Positions 1-6,029 of a stretch of 6,816 nucleotides of DNA are shown piece after piece. A program made the translations under genes and the position numbers. Below the pieces are notes generated by a model. The model did not search any database. It saw only the letters and a program-made list of their open reading frames with translations, and was not told the DNA's origin. The stretch comes from Bacillota bacterium (GTDB lineage Bacteria; Bacillota; Clostridia; Oscillospirales; Acutalibacteraceae): the NCBI GenBank assembly GCA_030705695.1, contig JAUZPX010000099.1, positions 1 through 6,816 of the forward strand, in the 5' to 3' direction. Numbering within the stretch: position 1 is the stretch's first letter; the number at the start of each line of letters is the position of its first letter.

Positions 1-2
1 AC

Positions 3-956
3 GTTACTTCCAATCAGATCACCGATATTACAAATACGCTCAAACATACTTCCGGAGTAACTTCCTATATGAAAAGCACATACAAAAATATCACAATAAA
101 AAACAAAACAAAAAGCGAAGAATGTTCATTGCTTGTACCGCAACATCCTGATGAATTTCCAAAATATTTTCTGCTGCGTACTGTTCCGACATCTTTCAAA
201 ACAGGAGATCCCATTTCTTTGTCAGATAATGGAGTTGTCATTACGCAACAGCTTGCACAGCTTTTAAACCTAAAAAAAGGCGGCACGCTCACCATTCAAG
301 ATGATGACACGCACAGCCATAGTTTTCATATTGATGCAATCGCAGAAAATTATTTGATTAATTATGTCTTTATGTCGCCTGCAAGCTATTTAAAAGTCTA
401 TGGAAGCAAAGTTGATGTTAATCAGATTTTGACAAATTTAAGCACAAATACCGCACACGATGCAATTTCTTCCAAAATAATGAAGCATAACGGCACAGCC
501 GCTATCAGCTTCCGTTCAGACATAGAGCAAACCTTCCACGATATGGTTAAGAGCCTGAATTATGTAATTTGGCTTGTCATAATCTCTGCTGTTCTTCTCG
601 CTTTTGTGGTGCTTTATACGCTGACAATGATCAACATTGGCGAGCGCTATAGAGAAATTGCCACAATAAAAGTCCTCGGGTTTTACGACAAAGAAGTATC
701 CAGATATATAACAAGAGAAAACTATATTCTCACGTTTATTGGAATCATACTGGGAATATTTGGCGGAATCTTTTTGCACAGCAAAACCCTTGGCAGCATT
801 GAAGTTGACGGGGTTATTTTCGTAAAATCTATTTTGCCTGCCAGTTTTGTTATAAGTGCAGCGCTTACATTCCTTTTCACATGGATTGTTAACCGCATAA
901 CCATGATTTCTCTGCGCAAGATTGATATGGTGGAAGCTTTAAAAGGAAATGAATAA
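3..956 (+). CDS. ABC transporter permease, FtsX/MacB family (C-terminal part, 5' end outside window)
   Basis: The frame is open from the first complete codon at position 3, so the gene starts upstream; the ATG at 69 is internal and has no ribosome binding site. About 317 codons are visible. The first half is an extracytoplasmic region of the MacB-core kind, with stretches such as 'NGVVITQQLAQLLNLKKGG' and 'ENYLINYVFMSPASYLKVYG'. The last 130 residues form an FtsX domain with three hydrophobic segments at about 561-638, 720-788 and 834-902. Between the first two lies the typical cytoplasmic motif 'INIGERYREIATIKVLGF', and the end is 'MVEALKGNE', the usual C-terminus of the very large (around 1,000-residue) permeases of Firmicutes. 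By family knowledge such proteins pair with a LolD/MacB-type ATPase and move lipids or peptides, or sense envelope stress. The partner is not visible here and the substrate is unknown. The gene ends 15 bases from the convergent permease gene, with no clear terminator in the gap. Confidence 0.92.
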   Translation, partial: VTSNQITDITNTLKHTSGVTSYMKSTYKNITIKNKTKSEECSLLVPQHPDEFPKYFLLRTVPTSFKTGDPISLSDNGVVITQQLAQLLNLKKGGTLTIQDDDTHSHSFHIDAIAENYLINYVFMSPASYLKVYGSKVDVNQILTNLSTNTAHDAISSKIMKHNGTAAISFRSDIEQTFHDMVKSLNYVIWLVIISAVLLAFVVLYTLTMINIGERYREIATIKVLGFYDKEVSRYITRENYILTFIGIILGIFGGIFLHSKTLGSIEVDGVIFVKSILPASFVISAALTFLFTWIVNRITMISLRKIDMVEALKGNE

Positions 957-971
957 TTACTGAAATTAAAT

Positions 972-1619
972 TTAAAGATCTAGCTTTTCAAAAGATTTTA
1001 CGGATTTATTATACGCCACAAAAGTAAGTGCTGCGTAAATAACTATGCCTATCACCAGTACAATCAATTTGTAAGGAATATACTGTGTGTCATTTGTATT
1101 GAGATAATTTTTCACAAACGGTACCACATGAGCACATGTTTCGGCAACAGTAATATACAAAGAAACAATAATACATGATATATTAAATGCTACACCTACT
1201 TTTGTGACATCCTTATAGTAAATGCTGAAAAATACCAGATTAAAAACCCCAAGCATAATAAAAGAAAATCCGAAAAGAGTAATGTTTGCGCCCATTCCAA
1301 CTTCGTTTGGAGGCACAGGCATTGACTGCCGCAAAAATGCAAAAGGTATTGCAATAATTATTTGCGCAAGCTCCAGAAGAACAACGAAAGAAATCCTTGC
1401 TTTAACTATATCTTTTTTATGTATTGGAAGCATCATGGAGAAAAACACATCATTATTTTCTCTGCCTAAAAGACATGTAAAAAATATTGCAAGACTTGTA
1501 TAGAAGAAAATTACATAATACGGGTAATTTGGTATAAGCAGCATCATGGAAAGCAAAAGAAAAATAGCCGCAGTTGGGTGCATGGAAAGAGATATTTCTT
1601 TTTTAAGTAATTTTCTCAA
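972..1619 (-). CDS. ABC-2 type transporter permease (six-helix membrane subunit)
   Basis: A 215-residue membrane protein with six hydrophobic stretches, at about residues 14-30, 33-51, 74-95, 113-136, 141-160 and 184-204. Between helices 2 and 3 lies 'RENNDVFFSMMLPIHKKDIVKAR', resembling the conserved cytoplasmic loop (LPI..K.IV.AR) of the ABC2_membrane_5 permease family. It is the last gene of a three-gene operon and should form the membrane channel for the ATPase encoded just upstream, probably as a homodimer or with a second permease encoded elsewhere. The start is TTG at 1619-1617; it overlaps the ATPase stop as TTGA and has an excellent AAGGAGG site 7 bases upstream. The next in-frame ATG is at residue 13 and would cut into the N-terminal region. 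Substrate cannot be read from the sequence; relatives take part in peptide or antibiotic export and resistance, which is only inference here. Confidence 0.9.
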   Translation of the reverse strand: MRKLLKKEISLSMHPTAAIFLLLSMMLLIPNYPYYVIFFYTSLAIFFTCLLGRENNDVFFSMMLPIHKKDIVKARISFVVLLELAQIIIAIPFAFLRQSMPVPPNEVGMGANITLFGFSFIMLGVFNLVFFSIYYKDVTKVGVAFNISCIIVSLYITVAETCAHVVPFVKNYLNTNDTQYIPYKLIVLVIGIVIYAALTFVAYNKSVKSFEKLDL

Positions 1620-2461
1620 TTTTCTCCCTCCTTCTCGATGTGTATCATAATTTCTTCAAGATCGGCTTCTTTGCAGTTAATGGTAACTCCTTGTAAATCA
1701 GATGTTTTTATTAGCGCTGAATAGCCATTTTTCGTTTTCTTTCGACCAATAAGCTTTTGCTTAAGAACATCGGTTACGTCTTCGCCGGTAAACTCTAAAA
1801 CCTTGTAGCTTTTAACGAATGAGTTTATTTTGGATTCCGCTAAAATTTTGCCGTTCTTTATATAAATAATGTTATCGGCACATTTATCAAGGTCAGAGGT
1901 AATATGGGTTGAAAACAAGATGGTAATTCCCTCATTACAAAGCTCCATGAAAATATCAAGCAAATCATCTCTTGAAACAGGATCAAGACCGCTTGTAGGT
2001 TCATCGAGAATAAGCAGTTCGGCATTGTGTGATAAAGCAATTGCCAAGGAATACTTGACTTTCATTCCTGCAGAAAGCTGCGACGGCGTTTTGTTTTCAT
2101 CCAGTCCAAACATAGTTATATATTTTTTGTAGGCGGAATCATCCCATTTTTCATAAAAAGATTTTGTAACTGCAGTAATGTTTTTTATTTTTTTCTTGGA
2201 ATAATAATCAATTCCGCCCGAAACAAACCCGATCCGTTGTTTTATTTCAAATTCATTTTTTGAAAAACTCTCTCCGAAAAATGAAATTTCACCGCTGTCT
2301 GGGTGTACAAAATTAAAAAGAGCTTTTAATGTTGTCGTTTTCCCGGCACCGTTTTTGCCTATAAATCCTGTTATTTTGCCTTGTTCAAGATTGAAAGACA
2401 CATCTTTAAGCTCAAAAAAAGGATATTTTTTATTAAGATTTTTAACCTCTAAAATACTCAT
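1616..2461 (-). CDS. ABC transporter ATP-binding protein (YtrB/BcrA-like exporter ATPase)
   Basis: A 281-residue cytoplasmic nucleotide-binding subunit. Visible motifs in order: Walker A 'GKNGAGKT' at residues 35-42, ABC signature 'LSAGM' at 129-133 (a variant of LSGGQ), Walker B 'LLILDE' ending in catalytic Glu154, D-loop 'SGLDP' at 157-161, and H-loop His186 in 'FSTHITSD'. The Q-loop region reads 'RIGFVSGGIDYY' and lacks the usual glutamine, which I believe is normal for this YtrB-like subgroup. A C-terminal extension of about 70 residues follows the ATPase core. The ATG at 2461 overlaps the stop of the AbrB gene as ATGA, and the site in front is weak, so translation is probably coupled. 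It should energise the ABC-2 permease encoded directly downstream. Substrate is unknown. Confidence 0.95.
   Translation of the reverse strand: MSILEVKNLNKKYPFFELKDVSFNLEQGKITGFIGKNGAGKTTTLKALFNFVHPDSGEISFFGESFSKNEFEIKQRIGFVSGGIDYYSKKKIKNITAVTKSFYEKWDDSAYKKYITMFGLDENKTPSQLSAGMKVKYSLAIALSHNAELLILDEPTSGLDPVSRDDLLDIFMELCNEGITILFSTHITSDLDKCADNIIYIKNGKILAESKINSFVKSYKVLEFTGEDVTDVLKQKLIGRKKTKNGYSALIKTSDLQGVTINCKEADLEEIMIHIEKEGEN
1627..1633 (-). promoter_or_regulatory. Ribosome binding site that fixes the TTG start of the ABC-2 permease
   Basis: On the minus strand AAGGAGG lies 7 bases before TTG (1619-1617), inside the last codons of the ATPase gene. Its strength and spacing support TTG as the true start and suggest that the permease is made efficiently by reinitiation or coupling after the ATPase. 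Confidence 0.85.
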
Positions 2462-2691
2462 TCTTCATCATCACTTTCCGAAATATCTCCATCAAATATG
2501 GCTTGTGCAAGCTTTGCAAACATTGATTTTGGTGGAATAGCAATTCCTTTTTTCTCATCAGCAAGTACAATAATAGTATCACCGGGGTTTATTCCAAAAA
2601 CATCTCTGGCTTCTTTTGGGATTACGAATTGACCTTTTTCACCAACTTTTACCGCCCATGCATATTTGCCTTTTGGCGCAGGCTTTTTCAT
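2458..2691 (-). CDS. AbrB/MazE/SpoVT-family DNA-binding regulator
   Basis: A 77-residue protein. Residues about 11-52 form a SpoVT/AbrB swapped-hairpin DNA-binding domain: 'VGEKGQFVIPKEARDVFGINPGDTIIVLADEKKGIAI' carries the conserved GQ.VIPKEAR...GI.PGD core. A short helical segment and an acidic tail (SESDDEE) follow. It starts at ATG 2691 with AGGAGG 7 bases upstream and is first in the operon with the ATPase and ABC-2 permease, overlapping the ATPase start by 4 bases. By family knowledge such proteins bind AT-rich promoter DNA as dimers or tetramers. I infer that it autoregulates this transporter operon. A MazE-like antitoxin role is unlikely, because the next gene is an ATPase and not a toxin. 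Confidence 0.92.
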   Translation of the reverse strand: MKKPAPKGKYAWAVKVGEKGQFVIPKEARDVFGINPGDTIIVLADEKKGIAIPPKSMFAKLAQAIFDGDISESDDEE

Positions 2692-2745
2692 ATTTTATCC
2701 TCCTATGGGTAAGTAATGTTAGAAAAGTATGATTTGTATAACTAT

Positions 2746-2772
2746 ATTATATCAATAGAATAAAAATGTCAA
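2746..2772 (-). promoter_or_regulatory. Sigma-A-type promoter of the AbrB-ABC transporter operon
   Basis: On the minus strand a perfect TTGACA (2772-2767) is followed by a perfect TATAAT (2751-2746) with a short 15-base spacer. An overlapping TAATAT (2749-2744) would give the standard 17. Transcription would begin near 2739, leaving a leader of about 47 bases with AGGAGG at its end before the AbrB start codon. Confidence 0.75.
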
Positions 2773-2774
2773 CA

Positions 2775-2806
2775 AAAAAGCAAGTCAATAATATGACTTG
2801 CTTTTT
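2775..2806 (-). terminator. Rho-independent terminator, 13-bp perfect stem, probably bidirectional
   Basis: Arms at 2775-2787 and 2794-2806 are perfectly complementary (13 bp, core GCAAGTCA/TGACTTGC) around a 6-base loop, with A tracts on one side and T tracts on the other. Read leftward it ends in a T run and would stop transcripts coming from the leucine-rich-repeat gene, about 190 bases after that gene's stop codon. It sits two bases from the -35 box of the next operon, insulating the two units. Confidence 0.85.
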
Positions 2807-2832
2807 AAATAATTAATATTATATTTTCAAAA

Positions 2833-2992
2833 TATAGTCAATTAACTTGAAAAGTGTACTTGGATTTGCGAGGCGATTTTTTGATGCGCAAGACGGAGGA
2901 GGATGGAATCCTGTCGGATTCCGACGAGGACAACACAGCACAGCAGAAAATTGACCGCTATGGCTGTACAGTTTTTAGATTAATTTACTATA
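2833..2992. mobile_element. MITE-like element with 27-bp imperfect terminal inverted repeats
   Basis: The ends 2833-2859 and 2966-2992 are inverted repeats that match at 22 of 27 positions by hand alignment. The outermost bases are TATAGT and ACTATA, so a TA dinucleotide bounds each side, as a TA target duplication would. The core 2860-2965 is about 51% GC, against very AT-rich flanks. It holds a 7-bp hairpin with a 4-base loop (arms 2905-2911 and 2916-2922) and a short TTGCG/CGCAA pairing (2866-2870 with 2887-2891). No convincing protein is encoded. The element lies in the 305-base gap between the AbrB operon and the leucine-rich-repeat gene, between that gene's stop codon and its terminator, so it would be transcribed as part of that 3' UTR. 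Alternatives are a dispersed intergenic repeat of other origin or a structured RNA. Mobility is inferred from structure only. Confidence 0.55.
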
Positions 2993-2996
2993 AACT

Positions 2997-4733
2997 TTAG
3001 CCTAAAGAATTAATCATTCCTGCTAAATATTTCTGAATTATAGTTGCATCCTTCAAGGTTGTTTTGCCATCTCCATTTACATCACCGAGATACAACTGAA
3101 GCGTTGTCAATGTTTTCAGCTTAACAAGGTACTCTTGAATTGTTGTTGAATCCTTTAAGCTAACCTTTCCATCCAAGTTAATGTCACCTATTAAGTATTT
3201 AACAAGACCTTGCTGAGCCGCAGTCAAATTACTGAGAGCCGTATTAACATCGCTCTGATTTACCATGGAATTTTGCGAAACTGCATATGCAGCATTATAA
3301 GCACTTTGCAAGTTGGCGATTGAATCTGCCGAATATTTTAATGTATTTAATGGGTCGCTTAATATTGTATTAGCAGCATTCAGTGCTGTATTCAATGCGG
3401 ATTTATCAACATTATCAATAGAAACAAAATTGATATTGTTTGTACCGGCGTAAGTCTGTGCCGTAGAACCTGAATATCCGTAAAAAGTAAGTGCCGCACT
3501 GTGGTTTAAGAATGCACTGTTATCAATACTTGTGACTTGGCTTCCAATTAATATTTTTTGCAAACCTGTGCATCCTGAAAATGCGCTTGTTCCGATACTT
3601 GTCAGTGTTGAAGGAATACATACAGTGGTTAGGCTTGTATCGTTAATGAACGCATTTGAAATATCGGTTAATCCTTTACCAAGAGTAATATTTGCAAGAT
3701 TTTTACATCCAGTAAACGAATATGGCTGCATGATCTTAACAGAATCAGGGATCACAACATCTGTTAACGCAAAACAATTCTCAAATGCTTTCGTACTAAT
3801 AGTCAGCAAGCCACTAGGAAGCGTACAATTTTTTAAGCTGATACAATTTTCAAAAGCTGCTGAACCAATAGACGTAATGTTATTACCAAGGCTTACATCA
3901 GTAAGTGTCTGACACTGATAAAATGTATTATCGGGAATTGCTGTAACACCATCACCGATTGTAACAGATTTCAAATTTGCACAGCTTGCAAACGGAAACA
4001 TCGATAAATCGGAAACTCCGTTACCTAATGTAACATTAACCAAACCAGTACATCCATTAAAAACATTAGAGCCGAAAGTTACTGCACTGTTTGGAACAGT
4101 CAAATCTGTTATAGCTGAACATCCGCTAAAAGCATTGCTATCGATATCGGTAACACCTTCTGAGATTGAAACGCTTTTAAGGGCAGTACAACCGCTAAAT
4201 GCATATTCACCGATAGTTTGACAATTAGACGGAACGCTTATGCTGCTTAAAGAAGTATCGTTTGTAAAGCATTGCATCTGAATAGCTGTAAGACCGCTTC
4301 CTAATGTTACTGAGCTTAAATTCGAGCAATCACGAAATGCACCAATGCCGAGTGATTGAACCGAATCAGGAATCACTAAGGAAGTTAATCCTGTACATCC
4401 TGAAAATGCGAGGGGTGCAATCAAAGTAACGGTTGACGGAATCGTCAAAGATGTTATATCTGTCATACCGCTGAATGCCGAAGCACCGATATTTGTAACA
4501 TTTTTATTGTCTATTACTGATGGAATATTAATTGAGGATGGTACCGGCGTTTGTATATAGCCGTCAATCTCAACAGAAGTGCTGTTAAGCGAAAAATACT
4601 TAAAACCTTGATAATTGTAATATGTAGTTGCACCTACAGTTATTGTTGATGCGAAAACAGCACTTATCATTCCTACCAATAAAAGAGTTGCTAAAATAAA
4701 CGATACTATTCTCTTATTTGTTTTTAGGTTCAT
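2997..4733 (-). CDS. Secreted BspA-type leucine-rich-repeat protein with FIVAR-like region and type I dockerin
   Basis: A 578-residue exported protein. Residues 1-29 are a signal peptide (MNLKTNKR, a hydrophobic core, then AVFA|ST as likely cleavage). Residues about 66-425 hold some 15 LRR_5 repeats of roughly 23 residues, of the form 'L..V.IP.SVT.IG..AFSGCT.L'. Residues about 442-513 are helical and resemble a FIVAR module. Residues 514-578 are a dockerin with two calcium-binding repeats, 'GDINLDGKVSLKD' and 'GDVNGDGKTTLKD', each followed by a helix (TTIQEYL, TIIQKYL). By family knowledge the dockerin binds a cohesin on a scaffoldin, and BspA-type repeats serve adhesion or protein and glycan binding. 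No catalytic domain is seen, so I infer an adhesive or structural part of a cellulosome-like complex. I chose ATG 4733 because a signal peptide begins there. An in-frame ATG at 4793 would add 20 residues but has no ribosome binding site. The 4733 start is itself served only by GGAAAGG, 13 bases away. Confidence 0.9.
   Translation of the reverse strand: MNLKTNKRIVSFILATLLLVGMISAVFASTITVGATTYYNYQGFKYFSLNSTSVEIDGYIQTPVPSSINIPSVIDNKNVTNIGASAFSGMTDITSLTIPSTVTLIAPLAFSGCTGLTSLVIPDSVQSLGIGAFRDCSNLSSVTLGSGLTAIQMQCFTNDTSLSSISVPSNCQTIGEYAFSGCTALKSVSISEGVTDIDSNAFSGCSAITDLTVPNSAVTFGSNVFNGCTGLVNVTLGNGVSDLSMFPFASCANLKSVTIGDGVTAIPDNTFYQCQTLTDVSLGNNITSIGSAAFENCISLKNCTLPSGLLTISTKAFENCFALTDVVIPDSVKIMQPYSFTGCKNLANITLGKGLTDISNAFINDTSLTTVCIPSTLTSIGTSAFSGCTGLQKILIGSQVTSIDNSAFLNHSAALTFYGYSGSTAQTYAGTNNINFVSIDNVDKSALNTALNAANTILSDPLNTLKYSADSIANLQSAYNAAYAVSQNSMVNQSDVNTALSNLTAAQQGLVKYLIGDINLDGKVSLKDSTTIQEYLVKLKTLTTLQLYLGDVNGDGKTTLKDATIIQKYLAGMINSLG
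3460..4540 (-). repeat. Tandem leucine-rich-repeat coding units (about 15 units of about 69 bases)
   Basis: The repeats are visible in protein and partly in DNA. For example 3565-3585 and 4390-4410 match at 20 of 21 bases, both encoding the 'AFSGCTGL' turn. Most other units have diverged, so this is an old array with a few recently similar units. Confidence 0.75.
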
Positions 4734-4818
4734 TAGAAATACCAAACCTTTCCGGCTCAATAAATATAAAAGCCGCCATCTTTCCCGAGCCATAGTTAAG
4801 ATGCGCTTACATAATTAG
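4734..4818 (-). promoter_or_regulatory. Leader of the dockerin-LRR gene with two competing short hairpins
   Basis: If the promoter at 4826-4854 is used, the mRNA has a leader of about 85 nt. On the minus strand GGCTC (4791-4787) can pair with GAGCC (4758-4754), while CGGCT (4775-4771) can pair with AGCCG (4757-4753). The two pairings share the same downstream arm and so exclude each other. That arm lies immediately before GGAAAGG, the only ribosome-binding-like site. I do not recognise a known riboswitch class. The stems are only 5-6 bp and may be chance. Confidence 0.25.
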
Positions 4819-4825
4819 CGACATC

Positions 4826-4854
4826 ATTATAGCATAGAAAAATGGCGCTTTCAA
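4826..4854 (-). promoter_or_regulatory. Sigma-A-type promoter of the dockerin-LRR gene
   Basis: On the minus strand TTGAAA (4854-4849) and TATAAT (4831-4826) are separated by exactly 17 bases. Transcription should start near 4819. This gives the gene its own promoter, separate from the M23 peptidase gene upstream. Confidence 0.8.
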
Positions 4855-4856
4855 GT

Positions 4857-4893
4857 AAAATTTTTATGGTAATCTGCTTAATCAAATATTACC
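4857..4893 (-). terminator. Weak candidate terminator after the M23 peptidase gene
   Basis: On the minus strand GGTAAT (4893-4888) pairs with ATTACC (4873-4868), and a few further pairs are possible inside the loop. An AT-rich stretch with TTTT follows. The stem is short and the T run is broken by A residues, so efficiency is doubtful and some read-through into the LRR gene is possible. Confidence 0.3.
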
Positions 4894-4915
4894 GTTAAAT
4901 CCCGTTATTTAAAAA

Positions 4916-5902
4916 TTAATTTTTTATTTCGTCATCATATTGATATAATCGTGTGAACTCCTTGGTGTCAGGGTTACGCTGTACTTCGCTTTTATGCTTT
5001 TGCAAAAGTATAGTAATTGCATACATATCAATCCAGATTTCATTATCACTTTCTTTTTGGCTTTCGTCAAAAATCAGTTCCATTCCAAGATGAAGATGGC
5101 TTTGATTAATTCCGTTTACATTCTCACTGTCGCTGTACCCTGTGCGCCCTATATACCCTATAACATCGCCTGCTTTTACTGTCATTCCTTCTTTAAGGTT
5201 GGCAGCAAAAGGTCGGTTCTGACGCAAATGTGCATAATAGTAATAACGTTTTTTGTCATAGCTGCGAATTCCGATACGCCAACCGCCGTATCTATTCCAA
5301 CCCATAACTTCTACTGTACCGCTTTCAATAGCAATTACAGGGGTTCCTGTTGCGCCCATTAAATCATGACCTAAATGCTTTCTATTAAATCCAAACGAAC
5401 GTCCTGCTCCGAAATCATCAAAATCTGAGTAAGGATATGTCTTTGCAATCGGCGAAAAGACTTTTAATCCGTATTTTTCTTGCCAGACAACTTTTCCGTC
5501 TACAGTTGTCTGCTCTTTATATTTGCCCACAAAGCCACCAAGTGCTGCATCAAAACACTGTTTATAGTAGCTGAAATATTTCATATCTTTTGTAATATCT
5601 TCGATTTTTTCGCCTGCTTTTACTCGCTTTATAAATGCATCGGCATCTTTTGATTTATATTTTTTAAAATCATTTCCGTATTTTGCCGCCAGATAAGATA
5701 AAATATCAATCCAGCTGATTTTTACATCTGTTTTTTGCGAATCGATATCGGCTTTCATCGCATAGCACATAGCACTGTAACTCGCGTTGAAATCGACATA
5801 TTTAATAAATTTGCTTTTTTCTGTTGTAACGCCGCCGAACCCAAAAAATGCCGTGGCAGCAATTGTCAGGGCAAGAACAATACAAATTATTTTTCGCTTC
5901 AC
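4916..5902 (-). CDS. M23-family (LytM-type) zinc metallopeptidase, exported
   Basis: A 328-residue protein. Residues 1-25 form a signal peptide or membrane anchor (MKRK plus a hydrophobic stretch with no obvious cleavage motif). Residues about 30-150 are an accessory region characteristic of a clostridial M23 type. Residues about 150-280 are the peptidase domain. All active-site elements are present: zinc ligands His176 and Asp180 in 'HLGHD', His225 in 'YYAHL', and His269/His271 in 'HLHLGME', matching LytM. The domain continues with 'GTPVIAIESGTVEVMGWNRYGG' and 'GDVIGYIGRTGYS'. Family enzymes cut peptide cross-links in peptidoglycan, so a role in wall remodelling outside the membrane is expected, though some members are regulatory. 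The start is GTG at 5902 with AGGTG 5 bases upstream; no ATG fits better. The gene diverges from the ComEA-like gene with 127 bases between them, and is followed by the dockerin-LRR gene, which has its own promoter. Confidence 0.93.
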   Translation of the reverse strand: MKRKIICIVLALTIAATAFFGFGGVTTEKSKFIKYVDFNASYSAMCYAMKADIDSQKTDVKISWIDILSYLAAKYGNDFKKYKSKDADAFIKRVKAGEKIEDITKDMKYFSYYKQCFDAALGGFVGKYKEQTTVDGKVVWQEKYGLKVFSPIAKTYPYSDFDDFGAGRSFGFNRKHLGHDLMGATGTPVIAIESGTVEVMGWNRYGGWRIGIRSYDKKRYYYYAHLRQNRPFAANLKEGMTVKAGDVIGYIGRTGYSDSENVNGINQSHLHLGMELIFDESQKESDNEIWIDMYAITILLQKHKSEVQRNPDTKEFTRLYQYDDEIKN

Positions 5903-5934
5903 CCAATCACCTGCATATCCAAATTTTCCATTTC

Positions 5935-5940
5935 ATTATA
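5935..5940 (-). promoter_or_regulatory. Likely -10 box of the M23 peptidase gene
   Basis: On the minus strand a perfect TATAAT lies about 33 bases before the GTG start. No good -35 hexamer lies 16-18 bases further upstream, so the promoter may be weak, activator-dependent or read by another sigma factor. Confidence 0.4.
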
Positions 5941-5964
5941 TGAGGACAATTACAAAAATAATAC

Positions 5965-5978
5965 ATTGCAAACGCAAT
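5965..5978. repeat. Short inverted repeat over the -35 box of the ComEA-like gene
   Basis: ATTGC (5965-5969) and GCAAT (5974-5978) flank AAAC. The repeat covers the -35 hexamer of the rightward promoter and lies upstream of the leftward one, a fitting place for an operator controlling both genes. At 5 bp per arm it may also be chance. Confidence 0.25.
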
Positions 5979-5994
5979 TTAAGACATGTATAAT
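5966..5994 (+). promoter_or_regulatory. Sigma-A-type promoter of the ComEA-like gene
   Basis: TTGCAA (5966-5971) and TATAAT (5989-5994) are 17 bases apart, with a predicted start near 6001, about 30 bases before the ATG. The ribosome binding site AGGTGA follows in the leader, just before the start codon. Confidence 0.75.
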
Positions 5995-6029
5995 AATAAT
6001 GGTTAACTTCTGAAAGCACAGGTGAAGAT

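Noticed and set aside
69..71. ATG 69 as the start of the FtsX-type permease
   Set aside because: The frame is open to the window edge with plausible family sequence before it, no ribosome site precedes it, and the protein would lack its N-terminal membrane helix.
957..971. A terminator between the two convergent transporter genes
   Set aside because: The 15-base gap and its flanks are AT-rich with no stable stem. Transcripts may overlap, or terminators may lie inside the coding ends.
2458..2691. A MazE-type antitoxin of a toxin-antitoxin pair
   Set aside because: The fold is shared, but the following overlapping gene is an ABC ATPase and no toxin gene is nearby.
2851..3000. A 49-codon rightward open frame inside the inverted-repeat element (GTG at 2854, ATG at 2884, encoding MRKTEEDGILSDSDEDN...)
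   Set aside because: It spans both the core and a terminal repeat, ends within the neighbouring gene's last codon, has no properly spaced ribosome binding site and matches no domain I recognise. It is most likely a by-product of the repeat.
3532..3912. A 126-codon open frame on the plus strand opposite the LRR gene
   Set aside because: It is antisense to a repetitive LRR coding region, which keeps stops rare in the other strand. It has no start signals and no domain.
4731..4793. An ATG at 4793 adding 20 residues to the LRR protein
   Set aside because: It has no ribosome binding site, and the added residues would push the signal peptide away from the N-terminus. The ATG at 4733 begins a normal signal peptide.
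4734..4818. A known riboswitch (c-di-GMP class or similar) in the dockerin-LRR leader
   Set aside because: The conserved bases of the classes I know are not found; only short pairings are present.
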